A stretch of 64,000 nt of DNA, from contig JAVMKO010000010.1 in assembly GCA_032164245.1 (NCBI GenBank), forward strand, positions 32,748,189 to 32,812,188, given 5' to 3'. The notes below the pieces were generated by a model that ran no database searches, had not been told where the DNA came from, and worked only from the letters and a program-made list of their open reading frames with translations. The translations under genes were made by a program, and so were the position numbers. This DNA comes from Sternotherus odoratus (Eukaryota; Chordata; Testudines; Kinosternidae). Shown here piece by piece: positions 1 to 11,198 of the stretch. Within the stretch, counting starts at the first letter, position 1. Each line of letters starts with the position of its first letter.

Positions 1-325
1 CACCTTTGACTCCCTCAGCAACTCCTCCTCTCCCCAAGAATATCACCAGCTTTGAAGTGCAAATCAGCACCATGATCAGGAATTTTCACTCTTTCCCACC
101 CAGCACCCTCTTCCTTTGCTAAAAATCTCCACTCTGAGAGGGCCTCTCCTTCTTTCGAGGACCAATCTTTCACCCTGCTCCCTTGATCACATCTCCTGGG
201 GCCTGGTGGCCCTGCTCCCTTCCTCACCTAGTGTTCCTTGCCCTCAGCTATTAACAGGCTATGGCTCCCCTTAGCTTCAAAAACCTCCACTTAGCCCCAA
301 TCACCCCTCCAGTTACTGGCCCATC

Positions 326-364
326 TCCTTCCTTCCTTCCTTCCTTCCTTCCTTCCTTCCTTCC
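326..364. repeat. (CCTT)n microsatellite
   Basis: About ten uninterrupted CCTT tetranucleotide units lie inside pyrimidine-rich DNA. It is a simple tandem repeat with no coding meaning. Confidence 0.95.
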
Positions 365-429
365 GACTTCTAGAATGTGCCTCTGCTCTCACTGCTTCCA
401 TTGTCTCTCTCATTTTGCCTCTGATCCCC

Positions 430-1230
430 AGGCATTGGCTTCCTTTCCCCACTGACAATGCCCTTCCCAAGGTCGCTCACCAACCACCAGCTCCGGACGT
501 AGCCTCTTTTCCAGTCTCATCCTCCTTGGTTTCCCCCTCATCTTTGACACATCTGATTCCCCTTGGTCAGCTCTTGATATCACTATTGCAACCTGCCCTC
601 CCCTCCAATCCCTCCACAATGATGGTGTGTGGAAACCATCTCTCTCGCCCATTACATTGCCCACTTTAATCCCCTTTGCTAGCTTCCTCTCACAGCCCAC
701 ACCAAGTTCAAGCTCTTGATCCTCACCATCTTCAAGGTTCTATACCACTGTGCTGTGACCTACATCTCAATTCCCCACCCCTGCTAATCTCCTGCCTGCT
801 CTGCCCACACCTCTCACCTAACCATCCCCTTTGCATTCCTGTCCTTCTCCTTTCTGTGTCTTCTTCCATGCTGCCTTTTTCAGCTGGAATTCCCTCCCAC
901 TCATGGGCTCTGAGCTCCCACAGACAGTCACTTATCTCCTGTGGCAGGAGAACTTGGCTCCTGGTGTTGCAGCATCCTTCCTTCAAGTCTCCCCTCTGAA
1001 CATACTTCTTCCATGAAGCCGATCGGTATTAATCCACTACCCAGGGAGTCATGTTATGTATCTGTATTAAAAAGTACCAGTGCCTTGCTATGCAATGAAT
1101 TCATCTTCTGCTCAGCCAGACCTTTCTATATCTACATGGTTGTTCTATTGCTTCTATATTCAGTGATAAGATCTTCCATGCCCTGCACAGAGCTGAGTAG
1201 CTCCACTCAACAATAATGATAAGCAATGAG
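430..1230 (+). mobile_element. Old L2/L3-like LINE fragment (3' part)
   Basis: The + strand shows decayed peptide blocks typical of the C-terminal end of L2/CR1-group ORF2. One is a FKLLIL-like block near 707-725 and another is a WNSLP-like block near 885-900, followed by a Ser/Pro-rich stretch and a His/Leu-rich stretch ending near 1015. The same WN(S/V)L block recurs in a second copy at 43.7 kb. Reading frames are broken throughout. The assignment rests on remembered family pattern, so the subfamily is not certain. Confidence 0.45.
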
Positions 1231-1286
1231 AGTTCAGAAAGCACTTTGAGGTCTTCATGAGGAGAAAAGGTGCTTAGATACTACAG

Positions 1287-1600
1287 CAGGGATAGGCAAC
1301 CTATGGCACGGGTGCCGAAGGCGGCATGCAAGCTGATTTTCAATGGCACTCACACCACCTGAGTCCTGGCCACTGGTCCGGGGGTTCTGCATTTTAATTT
1401 AATTTTAAATGAAGCTTCTTAAAGATTTAATTTTTTTTTATTTACTTTATATACAACAATCGTTTAGGTCTATATTACAGACTTACAGAAAGAGACCTTC
1501 TAAAAACATTAAAATGTATTACTGGCACACGGAACCTTAAATTAGAGTGAATAAATAAAGATTCGGCACACCACGTCCGAAAAGTTGCCGATGGGCATTA
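1287..1600. mobile_element. hAT-type non-autonomous element
   Basis: The left end reads CAGGGATAGGCAACCTATGG and the right part carries GGCACACCACGTCCGAAAAG followed by GTTGCC, an inverted match to the left GGCAACC. This layout fits a hAT MITE with a degraded right terminus. No clean 8-bp target duplication is visible. No coding capacity. Confidence 0.6.
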
Positions 1601-2079
1601 TGGAAAAACCTATGACAGACACATCAAAGTATTATTGTTTTTAATTACTCTGCCTCATTGTTTCCTCCCACCTTCTCTTATTCACTTAGTTTCATACTTC
1701 TCCATTATTTATTACTCTTTCTCCACTCTTTTTCCTTTCATCTCACCTCTCCTCTTTTTTCAATGTATTTCTAATTAATCTGTCTCTGATTTTCTTCCCT
1801 CTGATGTCAGTCTGTCTTTCCCTGTCTCCTCTCAATCCACCCGCAGCCCCCATCCTCTTCTCCAACTCATCTGCATCCCATCTCCCACTCTCTGTTCTTT
1901 ATGCATGAGCTAATTTCAGCTATTCCTTCACATGGGCTAAACGATCCACTCTGTTGTCCTCCAACAAATAAGCTGACAGGGTAATGAATGGCTTTGGATG
2001 GTAATTAGTGATGGAGTTGCTAATAATGAAATTCATTTACATTTTAAGCACTGCAAAGAGAGAGAGAGAAGGAGGGGGG

Positions 2080-2113
<34 letters not shown>

Positions 2114-3362
2114 GTAGGACCCTGTCATTAACACCCCCTGACATCCCTTGCCTTGGGGGGAGCTCCCTACCAATCAATTTTAGTGATGCATAAACTGTTT
2201 AACATGATTGCACCTCATCTTCCCCATTTAGGAGGCTGTAATAAGCAGAGTTTGTTAAGCGGCAATTAGACAATAAATGCTGCCTTGGATTTAAATATCC
2301 AATCAGTGCAGCACTGTGGAGGCAGGCTCCATAGAAACATAGAAGCCGAGATTTCAGGATGCATCCAACCACTGGAGAAGAGGTGCAGAATTCTGCACTG
2401 GACCATCAAGCCCTTGACTGGCTGCTTTGCTTAGCATAAATAGTAATATGGAGATAAATGCTGAGCACCCACAACTGCCATTGATTTTAAAATCAGGGAG
2501 TCCGCATATGGCATCCCTTTGGATCTGGTCCATATGGCATGGACTGGATTGGGACATATAGCTATAGCCCTATGCCACTGTGAGGTATTGTGCCTGATGC
2601 CATTCAGAACTCCAGGAGAATATGTATGCTAAGCCATTTTTGGAGGAGGGGTAACATTCACTCCCACTGGCTGATTCAGAAGGGTTGGGATTATTACTTG
2701 TATTGATCCAGCCCTCCTCCAACACATCATGAATTGCCATTGGTCCCAGCTCAAGTGCAGAAACGGTGGGATGGGTAGGAAGTGATAATCTGGTCCCAAT
2801 ACATATGTGGGGCCAGATCCCCAGCTGGGGTAAATGAGTGAAGTCCCCTTGACTTCAGCACATACATACCTATGAGAAAATCTCTGCAGCAGGCAGTCTC
2901 TCTGCTCCTGTTCCTGTATCAACCAGGGCACAGCTTGATTCTCAAGACTCTTGAGAGATGCACGGCATTGTGCTGAAGCAATATACATTTCTGGAGCTGT
3001 TTAATGTCTTATCAAGATTTGTCATCTTCTGTGCTCGCCATAAAGTTTATGCATTGAGTTAATGAGAGCTGCCTCTGCCTTCCCGGCCCTTTATTCTGTG
3101 TCAATACATTCCCTGAACAGTTGCCAGATTCCTTCCCATTTGTTTTCCTAGGCTTTTAGCCTGAAGATGCATCTTTTTAAAAGAAGCAATTTGTGTGAGA
3201 AGCTTAATTCATCCCAGCCTGACTGAGAAAGGAGCAGAGCCGCTCTGTGCCTTACTTGAAAATTTCACAAACATTCATCAGACATTAGGGAGAAAAACAA
3301 CATTGTTTTTCCATCATACAAATGAGGAATTAATGTTTTAAAAGTAGCTACTGTGCATGATC
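1601..3362. other. Intergenic DNA, no gene seen
   Basis: Apart from the GA-rich microsatellite, this stretch shows no supported coding exon on either strand. It has a perfect 16-bp palindrome (GTGCAGAATTCTGCAC) at 2383-2398, and at about 2814-2865 a worn piece resembling the palindromic repeat seen at 19471-19556. Confidence 0.6.
2056..2113. repeat. GA-rich microsatellite
   Basis: A (GA)n tract interrupted by a short G run. It is a strand-asymmetric purine tract. Confidence 0.95.
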
Positions 3363-3640
3363 ACTACAGTGTGGCACTGGACAGGGACACAGGAGATCTG
3401 GTTCCATTCCCAGCTCTGCTACATACTGCCTGCGTGACCGTGGCTAAGTCAATTAGTCTCTCTGTGCCTCAGTTCCCCACCTGTACAATGGGGACAATTT
3501 GTCCTCTATCTGTCTTGCCTACTTAGACTGAGATGCAGAGACTGTCTCTTACTGGGTGTATATGCAACCCATAGCACAATGGGGCTCTGATCTCAGCTGG
3601 GGTGCATAGGTGCTACTTTTATACAAATAACATAATTAAG
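3363..3640 (+). mobile_element. MIR-like SINE with L2/L3-type 3' tail
   Basis: The first part matches the MIR/CORE-SINE pattern: a TTCCATTCCCAGCTCTGC segment, then a run ending CTCAGTTCCCC and a CTGTACAATGGGGA block. It is followed by a GCACAATGGGGCTCTGAT tail and an A/T-rich end, the 3' signature shared with L2-like LINEs in this window. Ancient and decayed. Confidence 0.7.
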
Positions 3641-5252
3641 GGCAAATCTTTAAAACAGTGGGATGAGCCCAATTCTACTCAGCAGGATGAAGCAGAATTT
3701 GGATTCTCAGGCCTTGCAAGGTGAGGACTCAACTGCAAGAATCTCATTTAAGGGACACTATCAGTCCAGGTTTTCCAGACACTCACTGAATGTGGACTGG
3801 TCTTTGGGGTGGATTGGATCTGAACACCGCTTGTAACTGCACAGCTGGGTTTCATCCAGGCTCCTGCTGCCATGAGATCAGGTAAATTTTTTGTCCAGAT
3901 GAAAATAATCCATGGGTCTCAAGAGGCAGAGCAGACTCAAGTGCAAGTCAATACTCAGAATGTCTTTTCATCTCACAGTTCTGCGTCTCAGCTCTGCGAT
4001 GCAGTGGAGAGGTCTGCATGTGCATTAGGGACTATTCCATAGGGGGAAGTGAATTTAGTGCGGGAAAAGGTGCCAGTTTTGGAGGCTGAAGTCTCTCTGT
4101 AGCCATGGCATGGTACAGCACAGACAACATCAGTGCAAGCTTCTGCACAGACCTGGAGAGGCTGGAAGAGGGTCTGAGGGGAATCCAGTGCCCATTGCCT
4201 ATTCAGGTCTTGGAGTTCCTGCTGAGACTAACATGTGCTCTCATTAGTTTCCATAGAAGTGCCCACAGTATTTGCAGGTACCTCTGTGTGCCCATGCAGC
4301 AAGGCAATCAGTTACCCAGTGTGCATGCAAAAATCTACAGCTGGGACCTTCAAAAAAACTTAAGAGGTAACAAAGAGTCCTGTGGCACCTTAAAGACTAA
4401 CTATAAAGTTTTGAAGCATAAGCTTTCGTGGGCTAATACCCACTTCGTCGGATGCAAGCAGTGGAAGTGTGGAAAAACTTAAGGGACTTAGGCTCCTAAT
4501 TCTCTCTGGAATTCCATGGAAGTTCGGAACTGAACTTGCATGGCTTCTTCGCAAATCCTTGGCTAAGTGTTTGCAAAGATTGCTGGGCTAGGTAAGGAAA
4601 CCAGCAGAATATTTGTCCCTTAACATTAGAGCTGTGCTGGGGGCACCTGTCCATGAGATTTTGCATACAGATGGCTAAGAGTTGACATCAGCTGGTGTAA
4701 GCTACAAGGGAATCTCCTCTTACCTTCTAGGGTGGGCAGGCAGGCAGTGCCACTTGGTGATTTAGGATGGTCCTTCACTGAGCCCCAGCATTGGGCTGGA
4801 TTTCCTAATAGCAAAAGAACTGGTGCTGCACGTGTGTTTGAACATGAAATGACCCAGTGGCTTTGCCATGGGACACTGACATGCAACGCGGCCTCCATCA
4901 CTGGGGCAATTAATCACAGCATAGAGGTGAGCCTGCCTGCTCTTGGTTGAGCACAGTGAGACAACTGAGAAGGTCCGGAGGCATAGCTGGCTAGCTAAGC
5001 GCCTGGCTGCACAGACGGGGTAGTTACTTGCTTAATTGGGTGCTCAGACCCACTTGTGCTGCTCACAAAGGGAGATAATTGTGATTTATTTGAGAGCTCC
5101 TTTACATCTTGTTTCTTGCTTGGCTCCAATGAGAGCTCAGCCCCTCCCTGGATCAGGCCCTCACTTTGTATTAGGGTACCCATGGCAAGGGTGGCATTGG
5201 TATTCATGGGCCTTGTTGCTTGGGGAGACAATCAGAACCCTTAATGCAAATG
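3641..5252. other. Intergenic DNA, no gene seen
   Basis: Apart from the SINE at 4365-4472 I see no supported gene, RNA gene or further clear repeat here. The open frames present lack splice context and any recognisable domain. Confidence 0.5.
4365..4472 (+). mobile_element. SINE-like retroposon, 5'-truncated, with 11-bp TSD
   Basis: The body begins AGGTAACAAAGAGTCCTGTG, contains the AAGCTTTCGTGGGCTAATAC core and ends at GTCGGATGCAAGCAGTGG plus a few bases. It is bracketed by the direct repeat AAAAACTTAAG at 4354-4364 and 4473-4483, which indicates target-primed retroposition. Relatives lie at 31422, 35445 and 42826. No poly(A) tail is seen. I do not know the formal family name. Confidence 0.8.
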
Positions 5253-5380
5253 GTCCCTGTAACGAGGGTCAGTAGGCCCACTGTGCCACCAGGGCAGTGG
5301 GGAGCTACTACCCATTTAGGACAGCCGTGGTCACACCTCCCTGTTACTGGGGAATTAGGGTCGAGAGGTGTGCCGTCCCT

Positions 5381-5779
5381 AGTCAGCGGCGCGCCCCTCG
5401 GGCAGGGGGAGCGCCGGCAAAGAGTCAGCGGCGCGCCCCTCGGGCAGGGGGAGCGCCGGCAAAGAGTCAGCGGCGCGCCCCTCGGGCAGGCATTGGGGCA
5501 CCGGCAAAGAGTCAGCGGCGCGCCCCTCGGGCAGGCATTGGGGCACCGGCAAAGAGTCAGCGGCGCGCCCCTCGGGCAGGCATTGGGGCACCGGCAAAGA
5601 GTCAGCGGCGCGCCCCTCGGGCAGGCATTGGGGCACCGGCAAAGAGTCAGCGGCGCGCCCCTCGGGCAGGCATTGGGGCACCGGCAAAGAGTCAGCGGCG
5701 CGCCCCTCGGGCAGGCATTGGGGCACCGGCAAAGAGTCAGCGGCGCGCCCCTCGGGCAGGCATTGGGGCACCAGCAGGA
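5381..5779. repeat. 42/45-bp GC-rich minisatellite inside the LTR
   Basis: Nine head-to-tail units start at AGTCAGCGGCGCGCCCCTCG. The first two are 42 bp and the next seven are 45 bp. The 45-bp units are almost identical, which implies recent expansion or homogenisation. Both lengths are multiples of three, so long open frames run through on both strands. They are a by-product of the periodicity and not a gene. Confidence 0.95.
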
Positions 5780-6070
5780 CTCAGGGTCGTCGGCCGCAGG
5801 GAGCTCTGGATCCCCTTCAGCGTCCGACTCAGTCAGCCATGGGGTGCTGCTGGGCTCTGGCAGTCCCCCAGGGTACTCTGCTCTTGGCAGCTCCAGTTCT
5901 CCCTCAGCTTTGGCCTCTGGCAGGTCTGGGTCCCCGCTGAGCTCCGGCAGTCCCTCGGGGTACTCTGCAGCAGGCAGGTCAGGAAACCCCAGTCCTTCCT
6001 GTGGAGGAGGGTTTCCTGGGTCCAGGGCCTTCCCTGGCTCGGCAGCAAGGGGTGGAGGGAGCGGGAGCAG

Positions 6071-6118
6071 CCTGCACCTGCACCTGCACCTGCACCTGCA
6101 CCTGCACCTGCATCTGCC
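6071..6118. repeat. (CACCTG)n hexanucleotide repeat
   Basis: About seven CACCTG units, each an E-box-like hexamer, near the right end of the solo LTR. Confidence 0.95.
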
Positions 6119-6293
6119 TCCCTCCCTTGTGCTGCCCTGACTGAGCTAGGGGCCCCGCCCTTTATACTTCCTGTTCCGCCCCTCCTCTTCCTGGGGGCAG
6201 GGCCAGCTTGGTCTGGGCCCACCCACTCTGGCTGAGAGAGTGTTTCTTTACCCTCCAGCTCGGAGGGAGGCCACAGTGCCTCCCTACAGTCCC

Positions 6294-8490
6294 AAATAAC
6301 TTCCTGCCTCATCCTTGGCACTGACCTTCCAGGAGCCTTCCCACAGCCCCTGGGAGTCAGCAGGAGATCACCAGCTGGATCCTCATTCCTCTCTGTTGTG
6401 CAGTGTTGGGAAAGGAGCCAGTGGGCCAGGGAGCTCGCTACTCTCCTCCTGCATGTCTGGGCAGAAGAGCTAGCCATACACGGGGGCTCTTTCCTCCTTC
6501 TCTCTCCGGAGGACCCATGTGTCTGAGACCTCCCAGCCAGAGGCTTTCCCTCTCTCCTCTAAGGGGCAGGGAAGATTCATCCTGGGGATCTTCCCTCCCC
6601 TTCCACACCACATGGTCAGGAGGAGGGGGAATAGCCTGATGACTCTCAGGCAGATCTGGGCTCCTCTGTCACCATCAGCAAAGACTGGAGCTTCTCTCTT
6701 GCATTTAGCACAGGGATAGAGGGAAGTAGGCAAACGCCATCTTTGTGCTCTCCATAGTGCCAGGGCAGGCTGGGTTGTCCCTCCTATCCCTCAGATGTAA
6801 GTTAGAGCAACCTTAGAACTGCTCTAACTTATGCCTGGCCAGTGTTGAGGCTGGGGCTGGCAGCCTAGGTCAGGGGTCCGGCTGGCTGGGGGTCAGGCCA
6901 GGGGGCGCAGCCCAGGGAGGCTGGGGCCATGCTGCCCAGTGCTCTGGGGCGGGTGGAGACTGGAGGCACTAGCCTGGGGCAGTAGCCAGTGGCCACAGTG
7001 GGGACTGGGCTCCGGTGAGCAGGGAAAGGGTGGGGCCTCCCCAAGCCAGGGGTTCACCCCTGCATGTGGGTACAAGTGTGCGTAGCAATGAAAATTCTGC
7101 TTGCAGCGCACTGGGAGCCTCACATTACCTCCCACTGGATTTTAATCCCTGCCTTCTCGGTGAGGCTGCTTTTCCTCCTTCTTGATGTCTCTTTCATTGC
7201 GTTCGTTCATTCCCTCATTTAGGCAGCGGAATGAGGACATCACCAAATGGCAGACTCTCCATCCCTCATTGCTACTCAGTGGGAAAGCATTACTGTCAAT
7301 GCACAGAGGGGGCATTTCCTCCTGGGAAAAGATTGAGGGTATGGTCCTCATGCTCATTTATTGCAGGGCTTGTACATGCTGCCCCGCTGCTGGACTCAGA
7401 CACTGACCTAGGCAGCACACTCCCCTCAGCTCACTTCCTCCCAAGAAACCCTAGGCAGGGATGGGCCACACATCTCCTGTAGTGAGCAGAGGATTCAGTC
7501 CCTGTGTTCGTGCACTATGCTGCTTTGAATCGCCAAGGGGACATTTATCCTGACCCATCTCTTAGAGGGGCATGGCTGGAACTCCGTGTTCAGTCAGTCT
7601 GGAGTTCATTTGGCTGCAGCACTGGACCTTAGCAGGACTCCAGGGCACGATGGGTATTCACCCACTGCTCTAACTCTGTACCCTTGGTACCCCATCCCTC
7701 TAGCCCTTTCAGACTCCCCTCGATGGCAGGAGAGCTGTTTCTATGTTTGCTCGTCTTCTCTTCACATTGCTCCCGCCAAGGCCCTGCTCAGCCCTAGCAT
7801 TTGTCCCCAGGTTTTTAGGAAAGGTGTCTGGGCTGAGTAGTCCCTGAATACTCTTCTCCGGCAGCTGAAGAGGGAGATTGAATCTAAAAGCTTCATAACC
7901 TACATGGGGATGAAATGTCCTATGCTGATCTGGGGGCAGAGTCCGGGGAACGGACGGGGCTCCCTGAACATCTCACAGGAGATTCCCCATTGACCTAGGG
8001 TCAGGGATTGAGGGATGGGGCTCCCTGCACCCCTCACAGGAGACTCCCTGTGACAACTGGAAATTTCCTGTAATCTTTTTTTGAATCCTGTTTGTTCCTC
8101 AGTTTCCCCATATGCTGCATTGTTACCCTGTGGGTGCAAAATAACTGTTTGCTTTCAGGATGTGGTAAGAGGCATAGGTATGAATGCCACCTGGTTGTCT
8201 GAGTCAGGATGGGTCATGAAAAAGGACTGTCTGAGAGCGACCCCATTTCAATGGGGAATCTGAGAAGACAATGGAAAACTCAGTCACCAGGACATTTTAA
8301 GGAGGGACCAGTGAGATCTGTGCCCCGTGTGGGGCTGCAGGATGGGGAAGCTGATCCAGCCAGGCAGGGAGAGGCACGAGCAGCAGCAGCTGCCTGTACT
8401 TTGCTGACATTTGCAGTTAGCAGTTAATGTCCTTGAGCTGGAGAAATCACCCATGAGAAGGGGCCAGTTTCTCTTTAAGGGGGCAGGACT
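6294..8490. other. Intergenic DNA, no gene seen
   Basis: No exon with plausible splice sites and homology was found. By human synteny the SCAMP5 5' region could lie near the right edge on the - strand, but I recognise no SCAMP5 coding sequence. One perfect hairpin is listed separately. Confidence 0.5.
6798..6831. repeat. 12-bp perfect inverted repeat (stem-loop)
   Basis: TAAGTTAGAGCA and its exact reverse complement are separated by 10 bases. It may be the core of a small eroded MITE. No other support. Confidence 0.6.
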
Positions 8491-9078
8491 CTGGAAGCAT
8501 CATGAAGAGAAAGAGTAGCTTTCCCTCTCCCTCCCCTCAGCTGCTCCTGGACTGGGGAAAAGTCAGACTCTCCTTTTGCCAGAGACTGAGGGAAGTGCAG
8601 CTGGGGGATGAAGCAGAGGGCTCCGGGCTGGGCTGGGAGGCTGATCAGGAGTGTGGGGAGAGGGAGGAGGAGAGCGGGGAGGGGGGGAGGAGGGGGAGGA
8701 TCTGCTAATTACACAAAACAGCTCTGGGGGCTGCTGAAGTCCAGAATGAAGCAAAGAGCAGCAGAAGCAAGTGCTGCAGTGGGAGCAGAGGAGGCACCGG
8801 CAGGGATTCCCACCCGGGGAGAATTCTGCAGCTCCATCCCTTCTGGGGACTGATTCTCCGGCACAGCCAGGAGGGAACTATCTGGGCTTGACAGAAAGTC
8901 CTTCACCGGGGAGGGAGAGTGCTAAGTAGCCAGTCGGAAGAGGCAGGATCATGGAAGAGCAGCATTAAATTTGTCCCCTTTCTCTGTTGACCTGGAGCAA
9001 AGGGAGTTTGTAGCCAAGGATAGTCTCTGGGATGGACGCTGGCATTTAGACATCTGATCTGACTCATTTTCCCTCCAG
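8491..9078 (+). promoter_or_regulatory. RPP25: Presumed RPP25 promoter / 5' UTR region
   Basis: The DNA just upstream of RPP25 is G-rich and purine-biased on the + strand, notably 8638-8700 (runs of G separated by A, with G-quadruplex potential). A good 3' splice site, a pyrimidine tract ending CCCTCCAG at 9078, immediately precedes the coding exon. A non-coding first exon within this region is therefore possible. In human the RPP25 and SCAMP5 genes are divergent, so this stretch may serve both directions. This is inference from position, base composition and synteny. Confidence 0.4.
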
Positions 9079-9090
9079 GAGGGGCAAGTG

Positions 9091-9750
9091 ATGGCTGCCA
9101 AAGGGGCGGAATCCACACCCATGCCCCCCGTAGCCCAGTCCAGGATGGAGAACTTCAAGAAGGTCAAGACGTCGGAGCAGGATAACCCACTACCCTTCCC
9201 TGACCTGCCTCCTGGCGTGGTGGAGATGAAAGTGAAGGAGGGGAGCAAGATCAGGAATTTGATGGGCTTTGCCATGGCCAGGATGGAGCTGAAGGGCACC
9301 CGGCAGATAGTCTTCAGTGGCTGTGGTCGGGCAGTTACCAAGACCATCACCTGTGTGGAGATCATGAAGAGAAAGCTGGGGGGCCTCCACCAGGTCACCA
9401 AGGTGCATTACAAGACCCTACTGGAGGTCTGGGAGAACAAGGACTCCCAGCCTGATGGCCAAGTGGAGACCCTGACTGTCCACAAGAATGTGCCCTCCAT
9501 TTGTATCCTATTGTCCAAGGACCCCCTGGACCCCAATGAAATGGGCTACCAACCCCCGGAGCCCAGGGATGGGATGTGGGCTGAAGAGGTGGGAATAGAG
9601 GAAGATAGACTCAGTTCACCCCCACAAGGGGTGAAGAGACCTTTGGCACTTCCACACGGGGACCTGGCTAACAAGAAAATGCAGGTACAGGTACCAGAGA
9701 GTCAAAAGGGCTTGGGGACTATGGACTACACGCCGGACTATCATCACTGA
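9091..9750 (+). CDS. RPP25: Ribonuclease P/MRP protein subunit p25
   Basis: One uninterrupted coding exon of 219 codons encodes the Alba-family p25 subunit. In vertebrates p25 binds the P3 arm of RNase P and RNase MRP RNA as a heterodimer with RPP20 (POP7), acting in tRNA 5'-end maturation and pre-rRNA processing in nucleus and nucleolus. The Alba domain runs from about residue 43 to 155. It includes the KEGSKIRNLM nucleic-acid-binding segment, the IVFSGCGRA strand-turn, a helix with KRKLGGLHQV, and the closing KNVPSICILLSKDPLD. The tail is charged, with a KRPLALP stretch. Human RPP25 begins at MENF; here that Met is residue 19 (9145), which would give 201 residues, close to the human 199. 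I report the first ATG (9091), since both have a purine at -3 and G at +4. The paralogue RPP25L is the alternative, but COX5A downstream supports RPP25. Confidence 0.93.
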   Translation: MAAKGAESTPMPPVAQSRMENFKKVKTSEQDNPLPFPDLPPGVVEMKVKEGSKIRNLMGFAMARMELKGTRQIVFSGCGRAVTKTITCVEIMKRKLGGLHQVTKVHYKTLLEVWENKDSQPDGQVETLTVHKNVPSICILLSKDPLDPNEMGYQPPEPRDGMWAEEVGIEEDRLSSPPQGVKRPLALPHGDLANKKMQVQVPESQKGLGTMDYTPDYHH

Positions 9751-9852
9751 CTCATCCCCACCCCCCAGAGAAATAACCTAAGCCATACGTAGTGTACATA
9801 GAGAGGAGATTATATATTGAAGACACTCTAGATTTTTAGATGCTTTGTAATC

Positions 9853-9858
9853 AATAAA
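9853..9858 (+). promoter_or_regulatory. RPP25: RPP25 poly(A) signal
   Basis: AATAAA lies 103 bases after the RPP25 stop codon. It is the first canonical signal, so the 3' UTR is short, roughly 120-130 bases. Confidence 0.8.
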
Positions 9859-10074
9859 GGGACGATGAAGCCAGTGCCCTGCTTGGTCATGAGTCCTGGT
9901 GATCTCGTGTGTTGCGTAGCTTCCCCCACAAAGTCTCTGATTTGTAGACCCTGCTGCTCCCCTTTGCTTCCCCAACCCCTCACCCTCTGCTCAGCTCTGT
10001 TCTCAAGCTGCAGGGAGTCGGCCAATTAGAAGGAATGTGATGAGAGAGATGAATCCAGTGGAGGGGGCAGTAAC

Positions 10075-10197
10075 TAGGGTGAACAGACAGCAAACGTGAA
10101 AAATCGGGACGGGGTGGGGGGGTAATAGGAGCCTATATAACAAAAAGATCCAAAAATCGGGATTGTCCCTATAAAATCAGGACATCTGGTCACCCTA
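10075..10197. mobile_element. hAT MITE, TAGGGTGACCAGA family (copy 1)
   Basis: Terminal inverted repeats TAGGGTGAACAGA and TCTGGTCACCCTA bound a 123-bp element. The flanking 8-mers GCAGTAAC and GCACTAAT match at six of eight positions, a decayed hAT duplication. Two further copies lie at 36373 and 40635. Confidence 0.85.
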
Positions 10198-11198
10198 GCA
10201 CTAATGCACCAGGAGCAGCTCATTTGCATGTGGAAGCATGGGGGTGATTGTCATATAATTGGGTGGGCACAAGGTTTTGCATACAGTCATGGGTGCCAGG
10301 TAAAGAACAGGTTTCCTGCCCAGAGAAACTTGCAAACTGAAAGGCACCAGAGGGCAGGGTCTGACAGAGTATGCTCCAGGGTGTGGCACTGTGTAGCCAC
10401 TGAGGCTGGAAAGGGTTAAAGCCCAATGATCGTATTAGCTGATGCTGAGGTGAGAGAAGTGTCCTGCTGGGGTTGCTGACCTCAGGCTGTGTGTGTGTGT
10501 ATCCATCTGTACGTTCATTTCCTGATCCCTCCCCAGAGAAATGGAAATATAATAATTCTAATCTAATATCCCTACAGGCCATAAAGGTGCAATTTGATTT
10601 GGGGGCGCTCTGAGGCTCTAACTGACTTTCAGTAGCAGAGCACGCAATCTCCCCCAAAGGCTTCTCCGTTTCAATAACTGCTCATTCAAACTGGGTATAT
10701 AATGTTTGAGATCCAGGAAAATCCACTGTGCCCAAACTTTTTCTCCCTCACCTAGGCTCAGAGCTTCGGATACTGCACCTGTGCGTTTGTGTGTGTAGAA
10801 ATTTTGAGAGGTTTTCCTCAATCTCTTCTCCTCCCCGTCCCCGGCCAGCCCCTCCACACTAAATAATATCCTCTTGCTGGAAAGGCTGCAGTCACCCCAG
10901 CCCTGAGACTTCCTGCATCTGCTAAAGTGTTCTGCTTCTTTCTTCTCCCATGTATGTGTAAAGTGAGCAACTCTCTCTTCCCCTGACACTGCGATGGTGT
11001 TCATCAGGCACTGTTCATAACACAAGGCCCACTCTGTTCCTTCTGTGGATGTTTGTATTCCTGTTGGGAGCACAGAGGATGGTGGTAGGGACGCATTATT
11101 GATTCTGAGTGTGATTGCTTATATCTGTAAGTGTCCGGCTGCTGTGGAACGCAGCAGTTTTTCCTTTAGCTACAGGGTGTGTCTCACTCCATAGACAG
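10198..11198. other. Intergenic DNA, no gene seen
   Basis: It contains a short (GT)n tract near 10486-10500. I find no supported coding exon or clear repeat. Confidence 0.5.

Larger units (their letters stand above)
5258..6288 (-). mobile_element. Solo LTR (1031 bp) with GTCCC target duplication
   Basis: The element starts TGTAACGAGGG and ends CTCCCTACA, giving the TG...CA ends of an LTR. It is flanked by a perfect 5-bp duplication GTCCC (5253-5257 and 6289-6293). On the - strand a TATAAAGGGCGGGG block (about 6155-6170) looks like the LTR core promoter, which suggests - orientation. No internal retroviral genes adjoin it, so it is a solo LTR left by recombination. It contains a minisatellite and a hexanucleotide repeat. 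Family (ERV or gypsy) not determined. Confidence 0.75.

Noticed and set aside
5381..5779. CRISPR-like array
   Set aside because: Units are contiguous with no unique spacers, and the DNA is vertebrate. It is a minisatellite.
5220..6235. Open frames of more than 300 codons in two + registers and a long one on -
   Set aside because: They run through a 42/45-bp tandem array and a hexanucleotide repeat in a solo LTR. Period divisible by three explains the lack of stops; residues are repeats with no domain.
1..8490. SCAMP5 coding exons on the - strand
   Set aside because: Expected from human order, but no - strand frame resembled SCAMP membrane segments or had matching splice sites.
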